Below the pieces are notes generated by a model. That model did not search any database. It worked only from the letters and a program-made list of their open reading frames with translations, and was not told the origin of the DNA. The translations under genes and the position numbers were made by a program. From NCBI RefSeq assembly GCF_008254045.1, contig NZ_CP042425.1:6324001-6388000 (forward strand): DNA of 64,000 nt. Reading direction: 5' to 3'. Of this stretch, positions 1 through 8,569 are shown in pieces. Within the stretch, counting starts at the first letter, position 1, and every line of letters begins with the position of its first letter. Source of the DNA: Limnoglobus roseus. Lineage in GTDB: Bacteria > Planctomycetota > Planctomycetia > Gemmatales > Gemmataceae.

Positions 1-359
1 GCCTGTCAACGCGACTCGACCTGGTCAACTCGCCTTAACTGGTTTTCGGGACTAGGCTTAGTGAGCACAATCCGAAGCAATTGCCGACACTCCACAGCTT
101 CGCCAATCCATTCCACTCGTCCCGCTTGCCCTCCTTGGCCATTCTAACTGCGGCGTGGGGTGATGTTGAAGATCGGAAGAGGTACAAAACACCCAATCGC
201 TAAAGTCGGCATATTCTGCCATCTTTACCAAGTTGGAGTACAGTCAATTCTTCCCATTTTCTCGAAACACCTTTGACCTCGTCGAGAAGGCCGACGGTGT
301 CAGGTAAATCGTCGCAACGGACGACGGCTTACCCAACCGCCGGAGGGGCGTATACCCAC
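1..359. other. intergenic region, no gene recognised
   Basis: This stretch lies downstream of mnmG, which reads leftward and stops at 360. I see no open frame with a credible start and no tRNA-like cloverleaf. Its composition is less GC-rich than the coding DNA beside it. The short frames that cross its right edge are out-of-frame readings of the mnmG tail. It may hold the 3' end signals of mnmG or of a gene beyond the left edge of the window. Confidence 0.5.
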
Positions 360-2195
360 TCATTCCAAATAAAACAACAGCACTGCCAGGTCTGCCGGGG
401 TGATGCCACTGACGCGGCTTGCTTGCCCGATGTTGGCGGGCCGAACGCGGTTCAGTTTCTCTCTCGCCTCGATGCGCATTTGCGGCACGGCCGTGAAGTC
501 GAAGTGGGCCGGGATACCCTTGTTCTCCAGCTTGCGGAATCGCTCGACCTCCGTGGATTGTCGGTCGATGTAGCCGCTGTACTTCGCTTCCAACACGACT
601 TGCTCGACCACATCGGGACGACCATCCCAGGCTCGCAGTGCCGGAGATCGTTCGCAAAGTTGTTCCCACGATACTTCGGTTCGTCGCAGCCACGTGGCGA
701 GATTATCGCCCTCAGACTTCGTGGTCTTCAAGAACTGCTGGAGTTCCGCAATCCCCTGCTCTTTCGCTTGCAACCGCTGCCACGCCTCCTCGCCTACGCT
801 CCCGACCCTACGACCCGCAGGCGAAAGTCGCCGATCAGCGTTGTCGTGCCGCAACAGCAAGCGGTACTCGGCCCGTGACGTGAACATTCGGTACGGCTCG
901 TCCACGCCTTTCGTGACGAGGTCGTCGATCAGCACGCCGATGTAGGCCTGACTACGGTCGAGAACGAGCGGTGCTTCGCCCTTGCACTTCAGGGCGGCAT
1001 TCAGGCCCGCCATCAGCCCTTGTGCGGCGGCTTCCTCGTAGCCGGTCGTGCCGTTAATCTGACCCGCGAAGTAAAGCCCAGCGACCGGCTTCGTTTCCAG
1101 TGTCGGGTGCAACTGCGTCGGCGGGGCGTAGTCGTACTCGACTGCGTACCCCCACCGCATCACCTCGGCGTTCTCCAACCCCGGAATGAGCTTCAGCATC
1201 CCCTGCTGCACGTCCTTCGGCAGACTCGTGCTGATGCCGTTGCAGTAATACTCGCGGGTGTTCAGCCCTTCGGGTTCGAGGAAAATCTGGTGCGAGTCCT
1301 TCGCGGCGAATCGCACCACCTTATCCTCAATGCTCGGACAGTACCGCGGCCCCGACGACTTGATCTGCCCGCTGTACATCGGTGCCCGTTCCAGGTTCGC
1401 CCGGATGAGTTCGTGGACGCGCTCGTTCGTCTCGGTGATGTGACAGACCATCTGCGGAACCGTGATCGCATCGGTGCCAAAACTGAACGGTCGGGGAACC
1501 GTATCACCGGCCGAGACGGCGAGGTTTGAGAAGTCGATCGTCCGCCCGTTCAGGCGGCAAGGCGTGCCGGTCTTGAACCGGGCGAGTTCGAAGCCGGCGG
1601 CCGCGAGGCTGTCACTCATCGCCTCGGCCGAATTGTCCCCCGCCCGGCCGCCCGTCGTCTTGGCTTCGCCCGTGTGCATGAGCGCCTTGAGGAACGTCCC
1701 GGTCGTCAGGATGACGGCCGAGGCGAGGTAGCGGGTGTTGCCACGGGCCACGACCCCGGCGACTTTCAGGGTTGCGAGCGTGCCACTGTCCTTATGCGGT
1801 TCGAGCAACAACCCCTCGACGAGTTCCTGACGGAGCGTCAGATTCTCCTGGTCCTCCACCCACTTCTTCATCGTGAACTGATAAAGCTTCTTGTCGCACT
1901 GCGCCCGTGGCGAGTGCATGGCCGGACCTTTCGAGGCGTTGAGCATCTTGAACATGATGCCCGACTCGTCGGTGCAGCGGCCCATGACGCCGCCGAGCGC
2001 GTCGATCTCGCGGACGATCTGCCCCTTCGCGACGCCGCCGATGGCCGGGTTACAACTCATCTGTCCGACCGCGTCGGCGTTCATCGTCAGGAGGCACGTC
2101 TTCATTCCCAGCCGTGCCGCGGCCATCGCCGCCTCGGTCCCGGCGTGCCCCGCTCCGACCACCACGACATCGAATCGAAATTCCAGCGAACTCAC
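360..2195 (-). CDS. mnmG: tRNA uridine-5-carboxymethylaminomethyl modification enzyme MnmG (GidA)
   Basis: MnmG is the FAD-dependent partner of MnmE and installs the 5-(carboxymethyl)aminomethyl group on wobble uridine 34 of certain tRNAs. The N-terminus carries the dinucleotide-binding stretch VVVVGAGHAGTEAA (about residues 10-23). A GTGGRAGD-like region follows, and the conserved block RYCPSIEDKV with the family cysteine lies near mid-protein. The C-terminal helical domain ends in the usual ITPADLAVLLFYLE-type tail. The frame is open to a TTG at 2252, but a GTG at 2195 (reading MSSLEFRFDVVVVGAG) fits family N-termini better, giving 611 aa. An AGGG lies 6 nt before that GTG. MnmE is not in the window. 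The function is certain; the start is not. Confidence 0.95.
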   Translation of the reverse strand: MSSLEFRFDVVVVGAGHAGTEAAMAAARLGMKTCLLTMNADAVGQMSCNPAIGGVAKGQIVREIDALGGVMGRCTDESGIMFKMLNASKGPAMHSPRAQCDKKLYQFTMKKWVEDQENLTLRQELVEGLLLEPHKDSGTLATLKVAGVVARGNTRYLASAVILTTGTFLKALMHTGEAKTTGGRAGDNSAEAMSDSLAAAGFELARFKTGTPCRLNGRTIDFSNLAVSAGDTVPRPFSFGTDAITVPQMVCHITETNERVHELIRANLERAPMYSGQIKSSGPRYCPSIEDKVVRFAAKDSHQIFLEPEGLNTREYYCNGISTSLPKDVQQGMLKLIPGLENAEVMRWGYAVEYDYAPPTQLHPTLETKPVAGLYFAGQINGTTGYEEAAAQGLMAGLNAALKCKGEAPLVLDRSQAYIGVLIDDLVTKGVDEPYRMFTSRAEYRLLLRHDNADRRLSPAGRRVGSVGEEAWQRLQAKEQGIAELQQFLKTTKSEGDNLATWLRRTEVSWEQLCERSPALRAWDGRPDVVEQVVLEAKYSGYIDRQSTEVERFRKLENKGIPAHFDFTAVPQMRIEAREKLNRVRPANIGQASRVSGITPADLAVLLFYLE

Positions 2196-2256
2196 GGCAG
2201 CCCTCACGGTTCGTTCCCACGTTACAGAGATTGTACCAACGGAAAGGTTCAAACGA

Positions 2257-2290
2257 GATGAAGCCCGCGGGGAGAGCCGCGGGCTTCATC
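2257..2290 (-). terminator. perfect 14-bp hairpin between oxidoreductase and mnmG
   Basis: Arms 2257-2270 and 2277-2290 are perfect inverted repeats around a 6-nt loop (ggagag). The hairpin lies between the stop of the upstream oxidoreductase gene (2318) and the likely start of mnmG, both on the minus strand. No clear T-run follows, so it may be an intrinsic terminator of imperfect type, or an mRNA 3'-end stabiliser that separates the two genes. Confidence 0.6.
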
Positions 2291-2317
2291 GAATGGTGGC
2301 GGCCAAAAGGCCACGAC

Positions 2318-3739
2318 TTACGTGGGGAGTTTCCACGGCCCGCGCATTTCGCGCGCGAGCATCTTGTTGGCTTCCTCTTGCTCGAACTTGTGCGCCATCG
2401 GATCCCAGGTCAGTTTCTTGCCGACGCCGAGTCGCAACGCGATCGTGCCGATCTGACAGACCATGACCGAACCGCCGCCGACGGTCACGTTGCAAATCGG
2501 CTGCTCACGGCTAACCACGCAGTCGAGGAAGTTGCCCATGTGGTCGGTCGGGCGGGTCGGGTACAGTTTGGGGTCGTCTTTCAGCGGTTCTGACAGAATC
2601 TTCGCATCGCTGGCCGCGATGTCATTCCGGCTGACGAAGACCTTCCCCGTTTCGCCGACGATGAGCAGCCCGTTCTCGTCCTTGCCGACCTTCTTCGCCT
2701 TGCCGTCGACTTTGAAGAGTTCGGCTTCACTGCCGCCGCCGGACATCGCGAAAACCTCGGCCCCGTTCGCGTAGGTGTACTTCACGCTGAAGTTTTCGTG
2801 GCAGTTGTAGCCGTCACCCTTGGAGTACGGCTCGGCCGCGCGGACGCACTCGACGGCGACGGGACCGCTGCCGTCCATGCCGAGCGCCCACTGGGCGATG
2901 TCGATGTGGTGCGCACCCCAGTCGGTCATCTTGCCGCCGCTGTACTCGTACCACCAGCGGAACTCGTAGTGGGCGTTCGTCTTCTTAAAGTCCTTGCTCA
3001 GTCGGTACGGAACCTTCGGGGCCGGCCCGAGCCACAATTCCCAGTCGAGTTCCTTGGGCGCGGGCACGGCTTCGATCGGACCGCTGACCGGGTTCGCCCC
3101 GATCCGGCACTCGATCGTCTTCACCTTGCCGACGCGACCGGCCCGCACGACCTCAGCCGCGAGGCGGAACATGCCCTTCATCTCAGTGCGTTGCTGACTG
3201 CCGGTTTGCAGCACGCGGCCGCTTTCCTTCACCGCCTTTTGAAGGGCCAAGCACTCGGCCACTGTGAGCGTCAGCGGCTTCTCGCAGTACACGTCCTTGC
3301 CGTTCTTGAGGGCGTCGATGGCGACGAGCGCGTGCCAGTGGTCGGGCGTGGCGACGACCACCACGTCTAGATCCTTGCTGCCGGTGACCTTGCGGAAGTC
3401 GTAGTGGGCCTTCGGCTCGTAGCCGTCGTGCCCGAAGGTCGTGGCGGCCCGGCCGAGGTGGCGGCTGTCCACGTCGCAGACGTAGGCGCAATCGACCTGC
3501 TTGAACTTCTTGGCCGCGCCGTAGAGGGCGTAAGCACGGCTCTGCGGGCTGCCGATGCCGACGAAGCCGAACCGCACTTTGCCGTTGGCCGAAACGGACT
3601 TGTTCGCCTGAGCGCTGGTGGCCGTGTCGGCGGCGAAGACTTCGCGCGCGTACCACGCCGGCAGCCCGGCCGCGGAGAGGGCTGCGAGGGAGGTTGTCGC
3701 GAAGCCGCGACGGGAAAGTGTCCCACGTTGGAAGAGCAT
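2318..3739 (-). CDS. secreted Gfo/Idh/MocA-family oxidoreductase
   Basis: This is a predicted NAD(P)-dependent sugar or cyclitol oxidoreductase of the Gfo/Idh/MocA family; the substrate is unknown. The ATG at 3739 gives 473 aa and places a Tat-type signal at the N-terminus: a twin Arg at residues 10-11 (SRRGF) followed by a hydrophobic stretch. The Rossmann fold begins at the FGFVGIGSP stretch, where the usual GxGxxG is relaxed. The family EKP motif appears as YCEKPLTLTV, with the catalytic-domain stretch DWGAHHIDIAQWAL further on. The longer frame to 3832 would hide the signal and is unlikely. It stands alone between hairpins. Exported Gfo/Idh proteins are numerous in planctomycetes, and how they keep their cofactor after export is an open point. 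Confidence 0.9.
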   Translation of the reverse strand: MLFQRGTLSRRGFATTSLAALSAAGLPAWYAREVFAADTATSAQANKSVSANGKVRFGFVGIGSPQSRAYALYGAAKKFKQVDCAYVCDVDSRHLGRAATTFGHDGYEPKAHYDFRKVTGSKDLDVVVVATPDHWHALVAIDALKNGKDVYCEKPLTLTVAECLALQKAVKESGRVLQTGSQQRTEMKGMFRLAAEVVRAGRVGKVKTIECRIGANPVSGPIEAVPAPKELDWELWLGPAPKVPYRLSKDFKKTNAHYEFRWWYEYSGGKMTDWGAHHIDIAQWALGMDGSGPVAVECVRAAEPYSKGDGYNCHENFSVKYTYANGAEVFAMSGGGSEAELFKVDGKAKKVGKDENGLLIVGETGKVFVSRNDIAASDAKILSEPLKDDPKLYPTRPTDHMGNFLDCVVSREQPICNVTVGGGSVMVCQIGTIALRLGVGKKLTWDPMAHKFEQEEANKMLAREMRGPWKLPT

Positions 3740-3839
3740 GAATGATCCCACGGGAAGAGGAAGAGAGAATCGCGAGGGACATCTTAATCGACGGCAACGG
3801 CGATGCAACGAAAAGTGTGAGAAATGGCCCACCGAACCG

Positions 3840-5018
3840 TCAGGGTTTCGCGTTCATCCATTCGCTCAAAATGGCTTTGAGCGGCGTGGTCTTGGGGTCG
3901 AACGGCATTTGCACAACGGCCCATTCCGGGTCCCCGTTGAAGGCGACGCCATCGCCGGTGAATTTGTCCTTGAGAAAGGTCTGCGTTGCGGCCGTGGCGG
4001 CGGGGTCGGCCGTGCGGATGCCGAGGCGGAGTTGCGGGTCGGGTTCCATCGACAGGCCGACGGCGATTGCGCGAAACGAAGTCAGATTCGCGAAGCGATT
4101 TTTCAGAGCGGCGTTTACAGTCAGCAACAACTTCACGGCGTCTTTTTCGGTCCACGGTTCGCTGTCCGTCGCAAGCCACGCAAAGGAGGCGGGGCTGATT
4201 TTGCTCGTCATCGCCTCTCGTAACTGGGCCGGCAGATGGCCCCCACCGGCCGGCATCGGCTTGTCGATGAGGGCGAAGTCTTTCGTGTCACTGAAGGCGA
4301 GAAGGTACGTGAGGTCGTCAACGCGCGTGAGATAAAGTGGCAGGCCGAGTTGCACGGCGTAGACGGTCCGCCCGCCTTTCGACTCCTGGCTACTCTTCTC
4401 GGCCTTCAATTGCGTAAGGAACTTGGTTTCGTCCGCGAGCGGGCGGGTCAGTTTCAGGCACGCCGTCAAGGTGGGGAGACTCTTCCCCGCCTCGGAACCG
4501 ACGGCCGCCCCGACGACGACGTGATCGATCTGGTCAAGTGGTACGCCGGCCTGACTGAGCTTCGACAGCACCGCCTCGGGTACACCCGATTCGATGAGGA
4601 ACCTCCGCGGATCGATCTTGTTCTGAGCTGCGTAAGCCAAAAGCGGCATCGGTTGAATCGCGGCGACGACGTTTGTCCGGGCCGGGAGGTAGGTCAAGCC
4701 CGACAACCCCAGCGGCGAAACGACGACCGGCAGTTTCACCTCTTGTCGCGGCGGCGTTCGCGATTCCCACGGCCGGATGATGGACAGGCCCACGCCGAGG
4801 ATCGCGGCGGCCAAACCGAGCGACAGAAACACCGCCGTGCGACTGTAGAGGAAGCCGGGTGCGGTCGTGGTGGCTGGCGATGCCGTCACCGCATCTTCGG
4901 CCGCCGGTTCAGCCGTGGCGGCGTCGAACGATTCGCTGCAACGCGGGCAGGCGGTTCGCCCTTCCGACGCGCCCTCGACGACGGCGTTGCAAAACGGACA
5001 CACCACGCGCACCGACAT
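3840..5018 (-). CDS. zinc-ribbon single-pass membrane protein, unknown function
   Basis: I do not recognise a functional family. The 392-aa product starts with a zinc ribbon (Cys7, Cys10, Cys24, Cys27), then a short Ala/Thr/Pro-rich linker. A transmembrane helix follows at about residues 56-77, and the large C-terminal part (about 300 aa) is predicted to lie outside the cytoplasm. That part is of a kind seen in planctomycete proteins with periodic hydrophobic strands and no visible catalytic motif. Its ATG at 5018 overlaps the TGA of lpdA (TGATG), so translation of the two is probably coupled. The open frame extends upstream to 5432 but only as an off-frame reading of lpdA. Confidence 0.75.
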   Translation of the reverse strand: MSVRVVCPFCNAVVEGASEGRTACPRCSESFDAATAEPAAEDAVTASPATTTAPGFLYSRTAVFLSLGLAAAILGVGLSIIRPWESRTPPRQEVKLPVVVSPLGLSGLTYLPARTNVVAAIQPMPLLAYAAQNKIDPRRFLIESGVPEAVLSKLSQAGVPLDQIDHVVVGAAVGSEAGKSLPTLTACLKLTRPLADETKFLTQLKAEKSSQESKGGRTVYAVQLGLPLYLTRVDDLTYLLAFSDTKDFALIDKPMPAGGGHLPAQLREAMTSKISPASFAWLATDSEPWTEKDAVKLLLTVNAALKNRFANLTSFRAIAVGLSMEPDPQLRLGIRTADPAATAATQTFLKDKFTGDGVAFNGDPEWAVVQMPFDPKTTPLKAILSEWMNAKP

Positions 5019-6454
5019 CAGCCGCCCCCCGCCTTCGCGGCCTTCCGTGGCTTCGCCACGTGGGTCGCCGCGCCGTAGGCGAGTTCCGCACTTTCCATGA
5101 TCGTTTCCGACAATGTCGGGTGCGGGTGGATGCTCTCCAGCACGTCCCGTGCGACGGCCCCCATCTCGATGGCGAGGACGCTCTCGGCGATCATCTCCCC
5201 GGCCCCCGTGCCGACGATGCCGACACCGAGGACGCGCTTGCTTTCGGGGTCGACGAGCATCTTCGTGAGGCCGTTCGTGATCTGCAACGCCACCGCCCGC
5301 CCGCTCGCCCCCCACGGGAACTTCAACACGTCGTGCGGGACGTTCTTCTCCTGCGCTTCCTTCTCGGTGATCCCGGCCCAGGCGATTTCCGGATCGGTGA
5401 AGATGACCGCCGGGATCGCCCGCGGGTTCCACTCGGCCGGCTCGCCGAGGATCGCTTCCACGGCCACGCGGGCTTCGGCCGTCGCCTTGTGCGCGAGGCC
5501 GGGTTCCTCGCCGACGTCGCCGATCGCGTAGATGTGCGGCACGTTCGTCCGCCGCTGCTTGTCGATGGGAATGTAACCGCGTTCGTTCGCCTTCACGCCG
5601 GCCTTTTCGAGTGCCAAGTTCTGCGAGTTCGGCCGACGACCGACGGAGACGAGAACGCGGTCGAACGTCATTTGCGGTGGCACGTCCTTGCCTTCGAGCT
5701 TCGCGACGATCCCCTCGCGTGTGGCCTCAACGCCGGTAACCTTCGTGCTGACGTAAATGTTCTCGAACTGCCCGCGGAGCTTCGTTTCCAGCGGCTTAAC
5801 GAGGTCGCGATCGGCCATCGACAGGATGCTGTCGAGGAACTCGACGACGGTGACTTTCGTACCTAGGGCGGCGTAGACCGTCCCGATTTCGAGGCCGATG
5901 TAACCACCGCCGACGACGAGCAACGTCTTCGGCACGTCGGGAAGTAGTAATGCCCCTGTGCTGTCCATCACGCGGTCATCGCCGATGGCGAACGTCTTCG
6001 GCATCGCGGGCAGACTGCCGCTCGCGATGATGCAATGTTGGAAGCGGACCGTCTTCGGGTTCGCCCCGGTCACCTTCACAGTGTTGGCATCCACGAACTC
6101 GGCGTGGCCGTTGACGGTCTCGACGCTCCGTCCCTTGCACAACTGGGCAATGCCACCGGTGAGCTTGCCGACGACCTTCTGCTGGACGAAGTTCCGCAGT
6201 TTGTCGAGGTCCAATTTCGGCTCGCCGTACGACACGCCGATCTCGGCCACCTCGTGGGCCTCGCGGATCACCTTCGCGACGTGCAGTAGGGCCTTCGACG
6301 GGATGCACCCGCGGTTCAGGCACACGCCGCCGAGTTTCGGGTCTTCGTCAACGAGCACCACCTTCAAGCCGTGGTCGGCCGCGTGGAGGGCGGCCGGATA
6401 CCCGCCCGGCCCGCCGCCGATGACGAGAACCTGTGTTTCGAGAACGTCCGACAT
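5018..6454 (-). CDS. lpdA: dihydrolipoyl dehydrogenase (E3)
   Basis: E3 reoxidises protein-bound dihydrolipoamide with NAD+ in the pyruvate and 2-oxoglutarate dehydrogenase complexes and in the glycine cleavage system. The 478-aa protein has the FAD motif VIGGGPGGYPAA near residue 10. The redox-active disulfide sits in GGVCLNRGCIPSK, a second NAD-binding GGGYIGLE lies near mid-protein, and the C-terminal active-site His-Glu pair is in HPHPTLSE. Length and motifs are standard. It is followed, with a 1-bp overlap, by the zinc-ribbon membrane protein. No E1 or E2 genes are nearby, so the E3 is encoded apart from its complex partners. Confidence 0.96.
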   Translation of the reverse strand: MSDVLETQVLVIGGGPGGYPAALHAADHGLKVVLVDEDPKLGGVCLNRGCIPSKALLHVAKVIREAHEVAEIGVSYGEPKLDLDKLRNFVQQKVVGKLTGGIAQLCKGRSVETVNGHAEFVDANTVKVTGANPKTVRFQHCIIASGSLPAMPKTFAIGDDRVMDSTGALLLPDVPKTLLVVGGGYIGLEIGTVYAALGTKVTVVEFLDSILSMADRDLVKPLETKLRGQFENIYVSTKVTGVEATREGIVAKLEGKDVPPQMTFDRVLVSVGRRPNSQNLALEKAGVKANERGYIPIDKQRRTNVPHIYAIGDVGEEPGLAHKATAEARVAVEAILGEPAEWNPRAIPAVIFTDPEIAWAGITEKEAQEKNVPHDVLKFPWGASGRAVALQITNGLTKMLVDPESKRVLGVGIVGTGAGEMIAESVLAIEMGAVARDVLESIHPHPTLSETIMESAELAYGAATHVAKPRKAAKAGGG

Positions 6455-6476
6455 GCCGGCACTCCGGGAATTGAAA

Positions 6477-6498
6477 CAGGGGGCACCGTGGCCCCCTG
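6477..6498 (-). terminator. short GC-rich hairpin
   Basis: Eight-bp arms (6477-6484 and 6491-6498) with a 6-nt loop lie between the stop of the zinc-ribbon protein gene at 6530 and the lpdA start. No T-run follows. It may be a weak terminator or attenuator between two minus-strand genes. Confidence 0.35.
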
Positions 6499-6529
6499 CG
6501 CCTACTCCATTGTACGAAACTCGCCCCGG

Positions 6530-7228
6530 TCAATCGTCGTCATCGTCGTCGTTGGCGTTCTCGCCGTCGCCGAAGTTGCCGGACAGGCCGTTGAAGACCG
6601 CCCCGATCCCGCCCACCACGAGGACGATACCGAATACGATGGCCTTGCCGGCCCCACGACCGCCGGCCTCACTGTCCCAGACGTAGTACGCCAACGCCCC
6701 GCCAGCTATCGCCGCAATGATCCCACCGACGATTGAAATGAGGCGCTTCCCGCCGGAGGCTTGACTCCCCGCCGTCCGCCGGGATTTTTCCTTCCGCCTT
6801 TTGCGTGGGCGGTCGTCTTCCTCGTCGTCTTCGTCCGACCGGGCACGCGACTTTCTTTTCGAAGGACGTTCGTCGTCGTCATCCTCGTCACGATGTTTCG
6901 AACTTCTTCCCCGTCGCGGCGGTTCGTCGTCATCTTCTTCGGAGCGGGCCGAATTCTTCTTTCGCGGCGGTTCGTCGTCGTCCACGACTTCGAAATCGTC
7001 ATCGTCTTTCTTCGGCGGCTTCGCCGGCGTGGCGACCACCGGGCGGGCCTTCGCGACAACGGGAGTTGCCCTGGGCGGTGGTACGTCTTCAACGATTTCA
7101 AAGTCTTCGACCGCGGTCTGCGGCACGACCGCCACGCCGTTGCAGGCAGGGCACTTGACACGCTTTCCCGCGTGTTCGTCCGCTACTCTGAGTGTCTTGC
7201 CGCAACCGCAGGCAAAAGTGACGGGCAT
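6530..7228 (-). CDS. zinc-ribbon protein with acidic/basic low-complexity region and membrane anchor
   Basis: The function is unknown. From the ATG at 7228 (232 aa) the protein opens with a small zinc ribbon (CGCG near residue 7, then CPAC near residue 26) of the kind common at planctomycete N-termini. Residues about 70-150 are low complexity, alternating DDDD/EEDD acidic runs with RKKK/RGR/KRKS basic runs and PP pairs. Two hydrophobic helices follow (SIVGGIIAAIAGGALAYYV and AIVFGIVLVVGGIGAVF), and the tail is a string of aspartates. The layout suggests a membrane-anchored protein with a charged, probably disordered cytoplasmic segment. The upstream extension to 7273 lacks support. Confidence 0.75.
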   Translation of the reverse strand: MPVTFACGCGKTLRVADEHAGKRVKCPACNGVAVVPQTAVEDFEIVEDVPPPRATPVVAKARPVVATPAKPPKKDDDDFEVVDDDEPPRKKNSARSEEDDDEPPRRGRSSKHRDEDDDDERPSKRKSRARSDEDDEEDDRPRKRRKEKSRRTAGSQASGGKRLISIVGGIIAAIAGGALAYYVWDSEAGGRGAGKAIVFGIVLVVGGIGAVFNGLSGNFGDGENANDDDDDD

Positions 7229-7317
7229 GGGGGGCACTCGGGGGGGATGGCGATGTGACCCGATCTTACCCACCCCGCGCCGGCGATTGAACCGCAGTTT
7301 CAGGGAATCTCGGGGTG

Positions 7318-8451
7318 CTACTTTAGCTTCGGGACTTCCTTCGTCAGGTACTCCACCCGCTGTTTGAGACGCTCTTTCAGCCCGCGGACTTCGTTCTCAT
7401 AGTTCTTCGGCCAGTTCTTGTCGACCGTCTTCATCGCGTCCTTGAGGCGGGGGACGAGTTCGTCGATTCGCTTGTTCAACTTCTCCACAGTGAAATACTT
7501 GTCCTGCATCTCCTTGAGTTTGGCGAGCGTTGTCTTCTTCCCCTCGGGGGAATCGAGGACGGCCCGCGCGACCATGCCGCCCCAACCTTGCCAGAGGCCC
7601 TCGCCGGGGTTCTGCCACAACTGGTCCATGCCGTGCGGGATGAACACCCCCTTGCCGTCCTTCGGGAAGTAGATGCGATAGTTGTTCGGCTTGCGCATGT
7701 ACCCGTCCCAGTCGGTCGCGACGATCTGGAGGGCCGCGTTCGCGCAGAACAGGTCCACGTCGATCAACTTTCCGACGGCCTCGTACCGCTTCTTGGCGTC
7801 CCCCTCGTTGCACGCCTTCACGAGCGCCTTCAAATCCTTGCGGCCGTTGTCGATCCCGTGGTCGAGTTTGAGTTCGCCGTTGATGTCCATCAGGAAGCCG
7901 CCGTCGTAGAGGTTGCCGGCGCTGTCCTTGAAGTGCCGTTTCAGCCAACCAGCATCGAAGCCTTCCTTCATGACGTAAATGCCGACCTTCCGCCCGTTCA
8001 GCTCGACGAGGGCGTGCGCGCACCGGGTGGCCGGCAAGCCCATTGCCAGGGCCAGTTCGTTCGCCAAGAGTTCGTGAAGGTAGCTCTCGTCTTGAACGCT
8101 GTTATTGAGATACATCTTGTCCAAACCGTTGAAGAGTTGGGCGCGTTTGAACTTGTTGAAGTTCAGCGTCAGCCCCGGCTTGTCGTTCCAGTCGCGCCAG
8201 GAGCCTGCAGCCCCCTTCAGGTGAATGCCCACGTCCGGGTAGGTTGTATCGCCGACTTTAATCGTGGCCGAGACGTACTTCCGCGGGTCTTTGCCTAGCA
8301 GTTTCAGGCTCTCGGGGTCGAGCGTGATCGCGACCTTCGGCACCGGCCCCGCCGGCTTGAAGAAGTCGGCCGCCAAGTCCTTCGGTTGGGCGTTCGCGAA
8401 CGGGGCTAGCAACAAGACCGTGAAACTCGCCATCCAGCGGGTACAACTCAT
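7318..8451 (-). CDS. secreted CotH-kinase-like protein
   Basis: CotH-family proteins are atypical kinases, in Bacillus acting on spore-coat proteins; planctomycetes have many secreted homologues of unknown substrate. The ATG at 8451 gives 377 aa with a cleavable-type signal ending near FANAQ. Family-like blocks include GIHLKGAAGSW (about residue 75), LALAMGLPATRCAHALVELNG and the stretch VATDWDGYMRKPNNYRIYF. That stretch and the later IPHGMDQLW supply the aspartates expected for metal and ATP binding. The C-terminus is helical and Lys/Glu-rich. It is the first of three adjacent secreted-enzyme genes on the minus strand, not overlapping them. The family assignment is fairly sure; activity is inferred. 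Confidence 0.82.
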   Translation of the reverse strand: MSCTRWMASFTVLLLAPFANAQPKDLAADFFKPAGPVPKVAITLDPESLKLLGKDPRKYVSATIKVGDTTYPDVGIHLKGAAGSWRDWNDKPGLTLNFNKFKRAQLFNGLDKMYLNNSVQDESYLHELLANELALAMGLPATRCAHALVELNGRKVGIYVMKEGFDAGWLKRHFKDSAGNLYDGGFLMDINGELKLDHGIDNGRKDLKALVKACNEGDAKKRYEAVGKLIDVDLFCANAALQIVATDWDGYMRKPNNYRIYFPKDGKGVFIPHGMDQLWQNPGEGLWQGWGGMVARAVLDSPEGKKTTLAKLKEMQDKYFTVEKLNKRIDELVPRLKDAMKTVDKNWPKNYENEVRGLKERLKQRVEYLTKEVPKLK

Positions 8452-8569
8452 CGCGCGACTCCGGGACAACTCATGAGGTTTGTTTAGCGTCAGAAACGGG
8501 GCGGGATTGTCAACGGACAAATCTCGCTCGGCAGACTCTTCCGAGAAACTTCACGAACGGCAAGGAATG

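Noticed and set aside
6801..7367. Ser-rich plus-strand frames opposite the acidic/basic zinc-ribbon protein
   Set aside because: The SSSSS runs are the antisense of the GAC/GAT-rich codons of the real gene.
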